From Brachybacterium sp. YJGR34 (GTDB lineage: Bacteria > Actinomycetota > Actinomycetes > Actinomycetales > Dermabacteraceae), in NCBI RefSeq assembly GCF_003347015.1, contig NZ_PNFB01000026.1:1-46792 (forward strand): DNA of 46,792 nt. Direction: 5' to 3'. The notes under the pieces were generated by a model. That model was not told the origin of the DNA and did no database searches. It worked only from the letters and a program-made list of their open reading frames with translations. The position numbers and the translations under genes are program-made. This document shows positions 8,930-18,069 of this stretch, piece after piece. Within the stretch, counting starts at the first letter, position 1. Every line of letters starts with the position of its first letter.

Positions 8930-10006
8930 TCACTTGTCCTTGTGGATGTTCCAGAAGCTGGGCCCGATCGGTTCGGTGAAGTCGCCGGGAGCCACCAGGT
9001 AGCCCTCGTCGTCCACCTCGATCGGCAGCTGGGGGAGCGGACGGTGCGCCGGGCCGAAGATCACCTTGGCGCCGTCGGTGACGTCGAAGGTGGACTGATG
9101 GCAGGGGCACAGCATGTGGTGGGTCTGCTGCTCGTACAGCGCCACGGGGCAGCCCACGTGGGTGCAGATCTTCGAGAACGCGAGGACGCCGTCGACGCCC
9201 ATGTTCATGCTGTCCTCGTTCTGGGCGAGCTTCGGGTCGATGCGGACGATGACCGCCGCGGCCTTGGCACGCTCCTCGAGGTGATGCGGGGTCTCGTGGG
9301 TGAGGCCCTCGGGCATGACGTGGAAGATCGAGTTCATCGCGACGTCCGACAGCTTGATCGGGGTGCCGTCGTGGTCCCGCGCGAGACGCTGGCCGGGGTT
9401 GTGGCCCCAGAAGGTGTGATGGAGCTTGTTGCCGGGCAGCGGACCCAGGGTCGACAGCGGCGCCAGCACGGCGATCGGGAGCGCGGCGAAGGCCGCGACC
9501 ATGCCGGTGACAATCACGGGGCGGCGGGCGATGCCCGACTCGGCGAGGCCGTCGGTGATCATGGTGGCCGCGGTCTCGCGCGTCTCGTCGGAGCTGCGGA
9601 TGTCGTGGCGCTCCTCGACCATCTCCTCATCGGGCATGAGGGTCTTGGCCCAGTGCACGGCGGCGGCGCCGATGAAGAACACGGCGGCGGCGAAGCCGAG
9701 CCCGGTGACGAGGTTCGACCACCACAGCGCGCGGGGCGTGCCCTCCTCCGCGAAGATGTTCGTCCCGGTGGGGGTGACGAGGAAGTACGCGCCGATGAAG
9801 ACGACCGTGCCGAGGATGCTCAGCAGGAACATCGCGGCCACGAGGCGCTCGGCCCGCTTCTGCGCCGGCACGGAGTCGTCCGCCTGGCGGTGGGTGTGCG
9901 GGGGCAGACCCGGGTTGGGGAAGCCCCCGCCCTCCTTGGGGGCGATCGCGCTGACGCCGCGGGCGGGGGAGGTGCCGTCGAGGTTGGTGTTCATGCTCGC
10001 ATTCAC
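8930..10006 (-). CDS. qcrA: ubiquinol-cytochrome c reductase Rieske Fe-S subunit
   Basis: 358-residue Rieske protein of the actinobacterial type, with three membrane helices (about 54-77, 94-118, 160-185) instead of one. The [2Fe-2S] boxes are CTHVGC (ligands C281, H283) and CPCH (ligands C300, H303), with C286 and C302 forming the family disulfide. I take GTG 10006 as start because it overlaps the qcrC stop (GTGA), the pattern used across this cluster, and has GGGGGCGAAGG upstream; ATG 9994, four codons later, is the alternative. Transfers electrons from menaquinol to QcrC. Confidence 0.93.
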   Translation of the reverse strand: MNASMNTNLDGTSPARGVSAIAPKEGGGFPNPGLPPHTHRQADDSVPAQKRAERLVAAMFLLSILGTVVFIGAYFLVTPTGTNIFAEEGTPRALWWSNLVTGLGFAAAVFFIGAAAVHWAKTLMPDEEMVEERHDIRSSDETRETAATMITDGLAESGIARRPVIVTGMVAAFAALPIAVLAPLSTLGPLPGNKLHHTFWGHNPGQRLARDHDGTPIKLSDVAMNSIFHVMPEGLTHETPHHLEERAKAAAVIVRIDPKLAQNEDSMNMGVDGVLAFSKICTHVGCPVALYEQQTHHMLCPCHQSTFDVTDGAKVIFGPAHRPLPQLPIEVDDEGYLVAPGDFTEPIGPSFWNIHKDK

Positions 10007-10803
10007 TTGGCCTTCGCCCCCAGCCACACAGCCGTGCCGAGGAGCAGGGACAGGATGATCGTCCACGCGTACAGGCCCTCGGTCACAGGACCGAGCGAGC
10101 CGAGCGAGACGCCGCCCGGGGAGCCGGTCTCCTCCAGGCTCTCCAGGTAGGTGATGACGTCGCGCTTGTCCTCGGGGGACAGGTTCGTCTCGTTGAAGAC
10201 CGGCATGTTCTGCGGGCCGGTCTCCATGGCCTCGTAGACATGCTTGGGGTCCAGACCGGTGACCTCCGGGGCGTACTTGCCCCGGGTCAGGGCGCCGCCC
10301 GCGCCGGCCGCGTTATGGCACATCGCGCAGTTGATGCGGAAGATCTCTCCGCCCTGGGTGGCATCGCCCTGGCTGGTGTCCAGCCACTCCTCGTCCGGCA
10401 CCGCGGGGCCGGGGCCCAGGGAGGCGACGTAGGCGGCGAGCTGACGGGTCTGCTCCTCCGTCATCTGCGGCGGCTTGCGATCCGCCTGGGCGCCCGCACG
10501 CTGCATGGGCATGCGGCCCGTGCCCACCTGGAAGTCGACCGCGGCGGCGCCGACACCGACCAGCGAGGGGCCCAGCGTCGAGCCGTCGGCCTCGGTGAGG
10601 CCCTCGGCGTTGCGGCCGTGGCAGGTCGCGCAGTTGGCGAGGAACAGGGCCTCGCCCGCCTCGACGTCGTCCTGCGTGTAGGCCTCGGCCTGAGCCGTCT
10701 GCGGCTGCAGGGCCGCGTACAGCCCGCCGGTCGCGACGAGCGCGAGCAGCAGGATCACGAGTAGCGCCATCGGGTGATGACGACGTGCGGCGAGAGCCTT
10801 CAC
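10003..10803 (-). CDS. qcrC: diheme cytochrome c subunit of bcc complex
   Basis: 266-residue membrane-anchored cytochrome with two CxxCH heme sites: C58-A-T-C-H62 and C159-A-M-C-H163. An N-terminal hydrophobic segment (about 12-31) and a C-terminal helix (about 243-262) hold it outside the membrane. The second heme replaces a soluble cytochrome c, allowing direct transfer from the bcc complex to CuA of CtaC, which is why the two complexes form one supercomplex. GTG start with GAGG about eight bases upstream. Confidence 0.96.
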   Translation of the reverse strand: MKALAARRHHPMALLVILLLALVATGGLYAALQPQTAQAEAYTQDDVEAGEALFLANCATCHGRNAEGLTEADGSTLGPSLVGVGAAAVDFQVGTGRMPMQRAGAQADRKPPQMTEEQTRQLAAYVASLGPGPAVPDEEWLDTSQGDATQGGEIFRINCAMCHNAAGAGGALTRGKYAPEVTGLDPKHVYEAMETGPQNMPVFNETNLSPEDKRDVITYLESLEETGSPGGVSLGSLGPVTEGLYAWTIILSLLLGTAVWLGAKAK

Positions 10804-10894
10804 GGTTCGGACCTCGATTCGTGGAGGGGACGGACGGGGGAGGGAAGGACAGCTGGGTGGTGGCCGGGCTCGGGGCGCGGCTCGGTCGCGGAGA

Positions 10895-11629
10895 TCAGAA
10901 GATGCTCCACTCGAAGTCGACCGGGATGATGTGGTCGGGGCTGATCGAGGTCATCATCGGGTCGAGCAGGTAGACCACGAAGAAGAGCACGATCCAGACG
11001 ATGTCCACGAAGTGCCAGTAGTACGAGATGCAGATCGCCGAGACCTGCTCATGGGTCGTGAACTTCTCCGCGACGTAGGCGCGCATGAGGACCATCAGGA
11101 AGCCGATCAGGCCGCCGATGACGTGCAGGCCGTGGAAGCCGGTGGCGAGGTAGAAGATCGAGCTGAACGGCGAGGACGACATCGTCACGCCGTGGTGGAC
11201 GAGCTCGGTGTACTCGTACGCCTGGCCGGCCACGAAGATCGCGCCCAGGATGAAGGTGAGGGTGTACCACTCGATCATCCCCCAGCCGGCGACGTTCAGC
11301 AGCGAGCCCTCGCGGCGCTTGCGGGGCGGGAACGGCGTGCCGCCGGGGAAGCGGCCCTCGGCGAGGAAGACGCCGATCTGGCAGGTGACGGAGCTCAGCA
11401 CCAGGATGGTGGTGTTGAGCAGGGCGAAGCCGTGGGTGAAGTTCGACTGTCCGTCCGCGAAGGTCTCCGGCGCCATCGAGCGCAGGGTGAAGTACATCGC
11501 GAACAGACCGCCGAAGAACATCAGCTCGCTGGCGAGCCAGACGATCGTGCCGATCTGCGTCGGGTTCGGGCGGCCCACCGCAGGTGCTGCAGCGGGGGCA
11601 GGGCGCTCAGGCAGGGTCGCAGTAGTCAC
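10895..11629 (-). CDS. ctaE: cytochrome c oxidase subunit III
   Basis: 244-residue subunit III with five clear membrane helices after a Pro/Ala-rich ~25-residue N-terminus; no redox centre, stabilises proton uptake by subunit I. It is the first gene of ctaE-qcrC-qcrA-qcrB, with 91 bases to qcrC. The GTG start has no convincing Shine-Dalgarno, but CATAAT ends six bases before it, so a leaderless mRNA is likely. Splitting ctaE from ctaCDF and joining it to qcrCAB is the standard actinobacterial arrangement. Confidence 0.96.
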   Translation of the reverse strand: MTTATLPERPAPAAAPAVGRPNPTQIGTIVWLASELMFFGGLFAMYFTLRSMAPETFADGQSNFTHGFALLNTTILVLSSVTCQIGVFLAEGRFPGGTPFPPRKRREGSLLNVAGWGMIEWYTLTFILGAIFVAGQAYEYTELVHHGVTMSSSPFSSIFYLATGFHGLHVIGGLIGFLMVLMRAYVAEKFTTHEQVSAICISYYWHFVDIVWIVLFFVVYLLDPMMTSISPDHIIPVDFEWSIF

Positions 11630-11635
11630 GTCACC

Positions 11636-11641
11636 ATTATG
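11636..11641 (-). promoter_or_regulatory. -10 box, leaderless ctaE-qcrCAB operon
   Basis: CATAAT on the minus strand, six bases before the GTG at 11629; a weak GGCACA lies at -35 distance. Main promoter candidate for the operon. Confidence 0.55.
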
Positions 11642-11853
11642 TCGCGTGGTCAGATTCGGTGTGCCGGTACACGACGGCCGGCCACATCGCGGGGCCTGCG
11701 CCCCGGGCGGACCGGGCCAGCATATCTCTGATGACGGCGTGTCACGAACCGGAACACGGGTCTGATCGGCCCGGGCGCTCGCCCCCGTGCGGCGGCGTGA
11801 CCTTTCCGTGATCCGATCGGTGACCAGGGCGACGTCGGGCGGGCCGGAAGTGC

Positions 11854-11859
11854 GATGAT
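11854..11859 (+). promoter_or_regulatory. -10 box, leaderless trpD
   Basis: GATGAT, six bases before ATG 11866. The GGAG just upstream of the ATG is too close to act as a normal ribosome binding site. Confidence 0.4.
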
Positions 11860-11865
11860 CGGAGC

Positions 11866-12948
11866 ATGAGCGAGAACACTCCCACCTGGTCCCGGATCAC
11901 GGCGCGCCTCGTGCGCGGCGAGGAGCTCGACGCCGCGGAGACCACCTGGGCGATGGACGAGGTGATGTCCGGATCGGCGAGCGCGGTGCAGCTCGCGGGC
12001 TTCCTCGTGGCCCTCCAGGCCAAGGGTGTGACCAGCGGCGAGCTCGAGGCCCTGGCCGATGCGATGGTCGCCCACGCCCGGCCGGTGCGCGCCACCGATC
12101 ACGCGGTCGACATCGTCGGGACCGGCGGGGACCTCGCCCACACCGTGAACATCTCGACGATGGCGTCGATGATCATCGCCTCCACCGGGCGCACCGTCGT
12201 CAAGCACGGCAACCGCTCCTCGAGCTCGAGGAGCGGATCGGCCGACGTGCTCGAGGTGCTCGGGATCCGGCTCGACCTGCCCGTGCCGGTGGTCGAGGAG
12301 CTCGTGGACCGGATCGGGATGACCTTCCTCTTCGCCCAGGTGTTCCATCCCTCGATGCGGTACTTCGCCGAGGCCCGCAAGGGCCTGGGGATCCCCACCG
12401 TGATGAACGTCCTGGGGCCGATCACGAACCCTGCACGACCGCGGGCCGGCGCCGTCGGGGTCGCCGACGCCGCCCTCGCCCCGATCGTGGCGAGGGTGTT
12501 CGCCGCGCGCGGCAGCAGCGCGCTGGTCTTCCGCGGTCAGGACGGGCTCGACGAGCTGACCGTGACCGCGCCCGCGGACCTCTGGGAGGTGCGTGGCGGG
12601 CAGGTGCGTCGGCACGTGCTGGATCCCGTCGCGCTCCTGGGCATCCCCCGCAGCGAGCACGACGCCCTGCGCGGCGGGAGCGCCGAGGAGAACGCGGAGG
12701 TGGTCCGCTCGCTGTTCGCCGGGGACAGGGAGGGACGCATGGGCCCCATCCGGGATGCCGTGCTGCTCAACGCCGCGGCCGGGGTGCTCGCCTTCGACGG
12801 CATCGACCAGGCGGCCTCCGACGGCTTCGAAGCGCGCTTCGCGCACTCGTTCGAGGAGGCGCGCGAGGCGCTCGACTCCGGCCGTCCCGCGGTCCTGCTC
12901 GAGCTCTGGGCGGAGGCCTCCCAGGAGGCCTCCGTCACCGGGGGCTGA
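11866..12948 (+). CDS. trpD: anthranilate phosphoribosyltransferase
   Basis: 360 residues. Second step of tryptophan synthesis: joins anthranilate to PRPP. Motifs: GTGGD (85-89) for PRPP/Mg binding, KHGN (113-116), a Ser-rich SSSSRSGSAD anthranilate/PRPP loop and the DE pair in LDELT. Length is typical. It is isolated from other trp genes but next to ctaE, as in mycobacteria (Rv2192c) and Streptomyces (SCO2147), so this is the conserved location. A hairpin follows its stop and the next gene is convergent. Confidence 0.96.
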   Translation: MSENTPTWSRITARLVRGEELDAAETTWAMDEVMSGSASAVQLAGFLVALQAKGVTSGELEALADAMVAHARPVRATDHAVDIVGTGGDLAHTVNISTMASMIIASTGRTVVKHGNRSSSSRSGSADVLEVLGIRLDLPVPVVEELVDRIGMTFLFAQVFHPSMRYFAEARKGLGIPTVMNVLGPITNPARPRAGAVGVADAALAPIVARVFAARGSSALVFRGQDGLDELTVTAPADLWEVRGGQVRRHVLDPVALLGIPRSEHDALRGGSAEENAEVVRSLFAGDREGRMGPIRDAVLLNAAAGVLAFDGIDQAASDGFEARFAHSFEEAREALDSGRPAVLLELWAEASQEASVTGG

Positions 12949-12962
12949 GACACCGGGGCCCG

Positions 12963-12989
12963 GCCGCAGGGCGCGGCGCGCCCTGCGGC
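12963..12989. terminator. bidirectional terminator between trpD and RAM gene
   Basis: Perfect 12-bp stem (12963-12974 and 12978-12989) with a 3-nt loop in the 54-base gap between convergent genes. Confidence 0.75.
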
Positions 12990-13002
12990 GGACGGCGCGG
13001 GA

Positions 13003-13284
13003 TCAGCCGTCGATGCCGAGATCGAAGGCGGCGTCGAGGTCCCGCGAGGAGTAGGTCTTGAAGGCGATGTTCGTCGTCGTGTCCAGCACGCCGTCGACCT
13101 TGCTCAGCTGGGCGGCGATGACCGCGGCGAGGTCCTCGTGGGCGCGCACCCGGACGACGGCGATGAGATCGACGTCCCCGGTGACGGAGTAGACCTGCTC
13201 GACGCCCTCGATGTCGACGATCTCCTGGGCGACCTCGGGGATGCGGCTGGGCTCGACGACGATCGAGACGATGGCGGTGATCAT
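13003..13284 (-). CDS. stand-alone AsnC/Lrp RAM-domain protein
   Basis: 93 residues that correspond to the effector-binding RAM domain of Lrp/AsnC regulators, without the DNA-binding helix-turn-helix. It starts with a beta strand (MITAIVSIVVE) and has the family VYSVTGDVDLIAVVRV core. Such proteins form octamers/decamers that bind amino acids; they cannot bind DNA by themselves and may modulate full-length Lrp proteins. Start ATG has AAGGAG upstream. The neighbour trpD suggests amino-acid sensing, but this is inference. Streptomyces carries a similar gene (Lrp type) at the same location. Confidence 0.88.
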   Translation of the reverse strand: MITAIVSIVVEPSRIPEVAQEIVDIEGVEQVYSVTGDVDLIAVVRVRAHEDLAAVIAAQLSKVDGVLDTTTNIAFKTYSSRDLDAAFDLGIDG

Positions 13285-13332
13285 GTCTGCTCCTTGTTCG
13301 GGGCGCCGAGGCGCCGGGACGATGCCCCGAGC

Positions 13333-14988
13333 CTATGCCCCGGACGTGACCGTGGTCCGTGCGAAGCGCTCTGCGAGATGCTCGACCTCGAAGCGGGCCC
13401 GGGCGGGCACCTGCCAGGCGCCCTCGGCGAGCACGGTCCGGACGCCCTCTCCCTCGAGCCAGGACAGCAGGATCTCCGCCTCCTGGTGGTAGCCGTGGCA
13501 CAACGGGGCGGCGTGCTCCGCCTCGCCGATCCCGGTGATCGCGAGCGACCGGGCGAAGGGCACCGGATCCTTGCCCGAGGGGACCAAGGTGGTGCCGGAG
13601 AAGCGGCCGTGACGGACGGCGAGGAGCTCCCAGCCGCGCCCCCCGATCACGGCCTCCGTGCTGGGGCGGGCGGCGATCAGCAGGGGCACCTCGGCGATCG
13701 CCCGGAGTCGGGAGGCACGCCGCGCGGCGGCGAGATAGGTCTGGGCGAGACGGCGGAGCGTCTCCGCCTCCTCGTACCGACCGGCCTCGACCTGGGCCCG
13801 CAGACGGGCGGCCACGTGGTCGAGGACCTCGCGGGGGTCCTGCACCATGGCACGGCGGATCCGGTCGTGGTGACGGGGCTCGTGAGCGGCCTCCGCGCCC
13901 GCGCGCTCGAGCCCGGCCCCGCGCCCCAGCACGGCATCGGTGAGCAGACCACGCAGCGGGGTGATGTCGTGACGGGAGGTCAGCGGTCCGATCTGCGCGG
14001 AGCCGTCCGCCTCCGTGCGGGCGATCCGCGCACCGCGCAGTCCCTCCGTGCCGGCGCCGAGCCGCAGCCAGTTGGCGGTCTCGGGGGAGAGGCCGTGGCG
14101 GTTCGAGGGGGGCTTCTCGCGGGCGATGATGCGCAGCTCGCGGACCGCCGCCTCGGTGGCGGTGGCGCATTCGATGAGCCTCAGGGACTCCGCCCGCGGC
14201 AGCATGTCCAGCACCTTGCGCCGGGTCTCGGCGGCCGTGAAGTAGGTGCGCACCCGGGTGCGCAGGTTCCCCGAGGTGCCCACGTACAGCACGGCGCCGT
14301 TCGCGTCGAGGAACTGGTAGACGCCGGGCACCGGGGGGACGTCCGCGGCCAGGTGCTTCTTGCGCAGCTGGACCGGGGTGGCGCGGCGGTGCGCGGAGGT
14401 CAGGTCCTCGAGGGTGGCGGCGGAGGGACCGAGGCGCTCGATGATCGCGTGGAGGACGTCGACCGTGGCGCGGGCGTCGGAGAGCGCCCGGTGGTCCGGT
14501 GTGATGCTCGCGCCCACGTGCGCGGCGAGGGTGGAGAGCTTGTGATTGCGCACCTCGTCGCGGCGGAAGACGGTCCGCGCGAGGGCCAGGGTGTCCACAA
14601 CGGTCGGGGAGGGCCAGGTGACCTCGCAGGCGGCGGCCTGCGCGCTGAGGAAGGAGATGTCGAAGCGCGCGTTGTGCGCGACCAGTGCGGCACCGGCCGC
14701 GAAGTCCAGGAACATCGGCAGCACCGTGCCGACGGCCGGCGCGCCCGCGACCGTGGCGTCCGTGATGCCGGTGAGGGCGGCGATGTAGGCCGGGATGGGG
14801 CGTTCGGGATCCACGAAGGTGCGGAACTCGCCGAGCACCTCCCCGCCGCGCACCTTCACCGCCCCGATCTCCGTGATCACGTCGGCGGTGGGGTCGGTGC
14901 CGGTGGTCTCGAGGTCGACGACCACGAGCGTGGCCTCCGCCAGCGGGGTGCCGAGATCGTCGAAGCTCAGCTGACGGCGTGCGGGCAT
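13333..14988 (-). CDS. DEDDh exonuclease / GIY-YIG (UvrC-like) fusion nuclease
   Basis: 551 residues, homologous in layout to Rv2191. N-terminal DnaQ-like 3'-5' exonuclease with all DEDDh residues: D25/E27 in DLETTG, D110 in AHNARFD, H166 and D171 in HRALSD. Then a GIY-YIG nuclease like the N-terminus of UvrC/Cho: GVY (Y224), LYVG (Y235), an Arg around 245, E279 and N296; the usual Tyr before N296 is Ser here. A C-terminal ~250-residue region includes a UvrB-interaction-like coiled segment. Likely a DNA-repair nuclease. No Shine-Dalgarno; TAGTCT ends six bases before the ATG. Confidence 0.9.
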   Translation of the reverse strand: MPARRQLSFDDLGTPLAEATLVVVDLETTGTDPTADVITEIGAVKVRGGEVLGEFRTFVDPERPIPAYIAALTGITDATVAGAPAVGTVLPMFLDFAAGAALVAHNARFDISFLSAQAAACEVTWPSPTVVDTLALARTVFRRDEVRNHKLSTLAAHVGASITPDHRALSDARATVDVLHAIIERLGPSAATLEDLTSAHRRATPVQLRKKHLAADVPPVPGVYQFLDANGAVLYVGTSGNLRTRVRTYFTAAETRRKVLDMLPRAESLRLIECATATEAAVRELRIIAREKPPSNRHGLSPETANWLRLGAGTEGLRGARIARTEADGSAQIGPLTSRHDITPLRGLLTDAVLGRGAGLERAGAEAAHEPRHHDRIRRAMVQDPREVLDHVAARLRAQVEAGRYEEAETLRRLAQTYLAAARRASRLRAIAEVPLLIAARPSTEAVIGGRGWELLAVRHGRFSGTTLVPSGKDPVPFARSLAITGIGEAEHAAPLCHGYHQEAEILLSWLEGEGVRTVLAEGAWQVPARARFEVEHLAERFARTTVTSGA

Positions 14989-14994
14989 GGAGGC

Positions 14995-15000
14995 AGACTA
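14995..15000 (-). promoter_or_regulatory. -10 box, leaderless DnaQ/GIY-YIG gene
   Basis: TAGTCT on the minus strand, six bases before the ATG at 14988. Confidence 0.45.
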
Positions 15001-15064
15001 CGGCGCCGCCCCGACAGTCCGGGACGGCGCCGATCGGCCTCGGCGGGACGGAGGCGCGGCGCCG

Positions 15065-16873
15065 TCAGCTCGCCGGCTTCGAGCCGGAGTAGATCCGCTC
15101 GATCACCGGCGCCATGTCCTGGACGACCACGTTGCGCTTGAGCTTGAGCGACGGGGTGAGATAGCCGTTCTCCTCCGTGAAGTCCGAGTCGATGATCTCG
15201 AAGGCGCGGATCGACTCGGCCCGGGAGACGGTCTCATTGGCCGTGTCGACGATCTTCTGCAGCTCGTCGTGGATCCGCTGGTCCTGGGCGGCCTCGGCCA
15301 CCGTCATCTCCGGCAGGCCGTTGTTCGCCAGCCAGGTCGAGAGCATCTCCGCGTCCAGGGTCAGGATCGCGGCGACGAACGGCTTCTGGTCGCCGATCAC
15401 CACGCACTGGCTGACCAGCGGGTGCGCACGCAGCTGGTCCTCGAGCTGGGCCGGGGAGACGTTCTTGCCACCGGCGGTGACGATGACCTCCTTGCGGCGC
15501 CCGCTGATCGTGATGTTGCCCGCATCGTCCAGGGATCCCAGGTCGCCGGTGCGGAACCAGCCGTCGCGCAGCACCTCCGCGGTGGCCTCGGCGTTGCGGT
15601 GATAGCCCTTGAACACCATGACCCCCTTGACGAGGATCTCGCCGTCGTCGTCGATCGCGACGGTGGCGCCGGGCAGGGGAGGCCCGACGGTGCCCGGGCG
15701 CACGTCCCACGGGAGGTTCACGCTGACGGGGGCGGTGGTCTCGGTGAGGCCGTAGCCCTCGAGGATCGTCACCCCGATGCCGCGGAAGAAGTGGGACAGC
15801 CGAGCCCCGAGCGGCGCCCCGCCCGAGACCGCCCACTGGACGCGCCCGCCCATCGCCCCGCGCAGCTTCCCGTAGACGAGCCTGTCGAACAGGGTGTGCT
15901 TGAGCCGCAGGCGGAGCGGGACTCGGCCGGCGGAGAGCGCCGTCGAGTAGGCGACGGCGGTGTCCGCCGCGGCGGTGAAGATCTTCCCGCGCCCGCCGGC
16001 GATCGCCTTGGCCTCGGCCCCGTTGTAGACCTTCTCGAAGACGCGGGGGACGGCCAGCAGGAAGGTGGGCCGGAAGGCGGCGAGGTCCGGCAACAGGTTC
16101 TTGGTGTCCGGGGTGAACGCGGTGGTCACGGGCCAGGCGGCGGCGAGCACGGTGAGCAGCCGCGCGAAGACGTGCGCCATCGGCAGGAACATCAGCATCC
16201 GGGAGCCCGGGGGGAGCACGTGCTGCCCCAGCAGGTTCACGGCGCTGCGCGTGGTGTCCACGAAGTTCGCGTGGGTGAGCTCGGCGCCCTTGGGGCGGCC
16301 CGTGGTGCCGGAGGTGAAGATGATGGTGGCCACGTCCTCGAGTCGGCGCGAGACGCGCCGGGACTCGAGCTCCTCGTCGCTGATGTCGGCGCCGCGGCGC
16401 CCGAGCTCCTCGAGGATGCCGTCGTCGAGCACGCCGATGTGCTCGAGCGCGGGGAGCTCCCCGCGCACGGACTCCACGTCCTCGCGATGCCGCGTCGACT
16501 CCACGAGGATGTACTTCGCGGAGGACTCCGAGGCGATCCACTGGATCTGGCTGGGGGAGGAGGTCTCGTAGATCGGCACGCTGACGGCCCCTACCCACCA
16601 CACGGCCCAGTCCACCAGGGCCCATTCGTAGCGGGTGCGGGAGAGGATCCCGACCACGTCGCCGGACCCGACCCCGGAGGCGATCAGGCCCTTGGCGAGC
16701 CGCTTGACCTCGTCGACGAAGTCGGCGGTGCTCAGGGGGAGGTAGGAGCCGTCGGGCTGGACGCGCTCGAAGATCGGCACCGAGGGGCTCGCGCGCAGAC
16801 GGCCGAGCAGGAGATCCGTCGTGTTCTCCTCCGGGCGGCTCTCGTGCTGCTGGGGCGTGGTGAACTGCTTCAT
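15065..16873 (-). CDS. long-chain fatty-acid--CoA ligase (FadD15-like AMP-binding)
   Basis: 602-residue adenylate-forming enzyme that activates long-chain fatty acids with ATP and CoA. The P-loop TSGTTGRPKG is at 187-196, the YGLTET adenine-binding motif is present, and the hinge region reads RRKEVIVTAGGKNVSP. Overall it resembles FadD15 of mycobacteria, which sits in the same gene block. The frame is open another 100 codons upstream, but ATG 16873 is chosen for its GAAGGAG Shine-Dalgarno and the start of recognisable homology. A TAGGAT (minus, 16958-16953) may be its -10. Divergent from the glucokinase. Confidence 0.93.
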   Translation of the reverse strand: MKQFTTPQQHESRPEENTTDLLLGRLRASPSVPIFERVQPDGSYLPLSTADFVDEVKRLAKGLIASGVGSGDVVGILSRTRYEWALVDWAVWWVGAVSVPIYETSSPSQIQWIASESSAKYILVESTRHREDVESVRGELPALEHIGVLDDGILEELGRRGADISDEELESRRVSRRLEDVATIIFTSGTTGRPKGAELTHANFVDTTRSAVNLLGQHVLPPGSRMLMFLPMAHVFARLLTVLAAAWPVTTAFTPDTKNLLPDLAAFRPTFLLAVPRVFEKVYNGAEAKAIAGGRGKIFTAAADTAVAYSTALSAGRVPLRLRLKHTLFDRLVYGKLRGAMGGRVQWAVSGGAPLGARLSHFFRGIGVTILEGYGLTETTAPVSVNLPWDVRPGTVGPPLPGATVAIDDDGEILVKGVMVFKGYHRNAEATAEVLRDGWFRTGDLGSLDDAGNITISGRRKEVIVTAGGKNVSPAQLEDQLRAHPLVSQCVVIGDQKPFVAAILTLDAEMLSTWLANNGLPEMTVAEAAQDQRIHDELQKIVDTANETVSRAESIRAFEIIDSDFTEENGYLTPSLKLKRNVVVQDMAPVIERIYSGSKPAS

Positions 16874-16952
16874 CGAATCTCCTTCGATCCGGGCCGGTGC
16901 ACCAGTCCGGCGAGCCGGACGCCTGCCCGGAAGCGCTGGTGGTGTCGTCCCG

Positions 16953-16958
16953 ATCCTA
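16953..16958 (-). promoter_or_regulatory. candidate -10 box of the FadD15-like gene
   Basis: TAGGAT on the minus strand, about 80 bases before the start codon; no clear -35. Faces the divergent candidate TACGAT at 16972-16977. Confidence 0.35.
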
Positions 16959-16971
16959 CGGCAGGGCCCTC

Positions 16972-16977
16972 TACGAT
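16972..16977 (+). promoter_or_regulatory. candidate -10 box of the ROK glucokinase gene
   Basis: TACGAT, implying a leader of roughly 100 nt before the ATG at 17082, which has its own Shine-Dalgarno. Confidence 0.35.
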
Positions 16978-17081
16978 GGGCTCCGACAGGCAGGCGGGCG
17001 GGGGAATCCCCCCGCCGCGCGGCCGCACCCCGTGAGGGGGACGCACCGCCGCGAGGCGACAGAACGAGCAGAAGGAGCGGC

Positions 17082-18017
17082 ATGCTCTCCATCGGGGTGG
17101 ACATCGGCGGGACGAAGATCGCGGCCGGAGTGGTCGACGACGAGGGCGAGATCATCGCGTCCACGACGCGGAGCACGCCCGCGACGGATCCCGCGCTGAT
17201 CGAGGCCGCGGTCGCCGATGCCGTCGTCGAGCTGCGGGCCGATCACGAGGTGGTGGGCGTGGGCGTGGGCGCCGCCGGATTCGTGGGCGCCGATCGCCGC
17301 ACCGTGAACTTCGCGGCCAACCTCGCCTGGCGCCAGCACCCGCTGGCCGATGAGCTCGAACGCCTCACGGGCCTGCCCGTGGTGGTGGAGAACGATGCGA
17401 ACGCGGCGGGCTGGGCGGAGTACCGCTTCGGCGCGGCGACCGGGGCCGTGCACATGCTCATGGTCACCGTCGGCACCGGTCTGGGGGGAGCCATCGTCAT
17501 GGATGGCCACCTGGTGCGCGGCGGCGCGGGCTTCGCCGGCGAGATCGCGCACATGACCGCCGTGCCCGACGGCCAGTGGTGCGGCTGCGGTCGCCGCGGC
17601 TGCCTCGAGCAGTACACCGCCGGCACGGCGCTCGTGCGCACCGCCGCCCACCGCGCCGCGGCGGGCGATCCCCTGCTGGATCCCCTGATGGCCGCTGCCG
17701 GCGGCGTGCGCGAGGAGATCGACGGGCCCCTCATCACCCGCCTCGCGCAGCAGGGCGATCCGGGCTCCGTCGAGCTGATCGGCGGGCTCGGCTCCTGGCT
17801 GGGACTGGGCATGGCCTCCATCTCCACGCTGCTGGACCCCGACGTCATCGTGGTCGGCGGCGGCGTCGCGGCGGCCGGTGACCTGCTGCTGGATCCGGCG
17901 CGCGAGGCCTACGCCGCGAACCTCACCGCGCGCCGGCATCGTCCGATCGCGCCGTTCGTCCTGGCGAGCATGGGCAACCGGGCCGGCATCGTCGGCGCCG
18001 CGGACCTCGCCCGCTGA
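17082..18017 (+). CDS. glkA: ROK-family glucokinase
   Basis: 311-residue sugar kinase that phosphorylates glucose in the cytoplasm. ATP-binding DIGGTK is at residues 7-12, the sugar-binding ENDANAAGWAEYRFGA segment follows, and the ROK zinc motif CxCGxxGCLE is intact (C167, C169, C174). Start has GAAGGAG five bases upstream. In Streptomyces, glkA (SCO2126), the glucose kinase involved in carbon catabolite repression, lies in the equivalent block, so this is likely its orthologue. Polyphosphate use (PpgK) cannot be excluded, but the zinc-motif ROK type argues for an ATP glucokinase. Confidence 0.9.
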   Translation: MLSIGVDIGGTKIAAGVVDDEGEIIASTTRSTPATDPALIEAAVADAVVELRADHEVVGVGVGAAGFVGADRRTVNFAANLAWRQHPLADELERLTGLPVVVENDANAAGWAEYRFGAATGAVHMLMVTVGTGLGGAIVMDGHLVRGGAGFAGEIAHMTAVPDGQWCGCGRRGCLEQYTAGTALVRTAAHRAAAGDPLLDPLMAAAGGVREEIDGPLITRLAQQGDPGSVELIGGLGSWLGLGMASISTLLDPDVIVVGGGVAAAGDLLLDPAREAYAANLTARRHRPIAPFVLASMGNRAGIVGAADLAR

Positions 18018-18069
18018 GGGGGCCGCGCCGCGGAGTCGCGAGCCGCGTCCGGCACGGCGGTCGCGGGCG

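Noticed and set aside
7123..8979. Long open frame antisense to qcrB.
   Set aside because: A typical high-GC shadow frame, Arg/Val/Glu-biased in composition, opposite a perfectly conserved gene.
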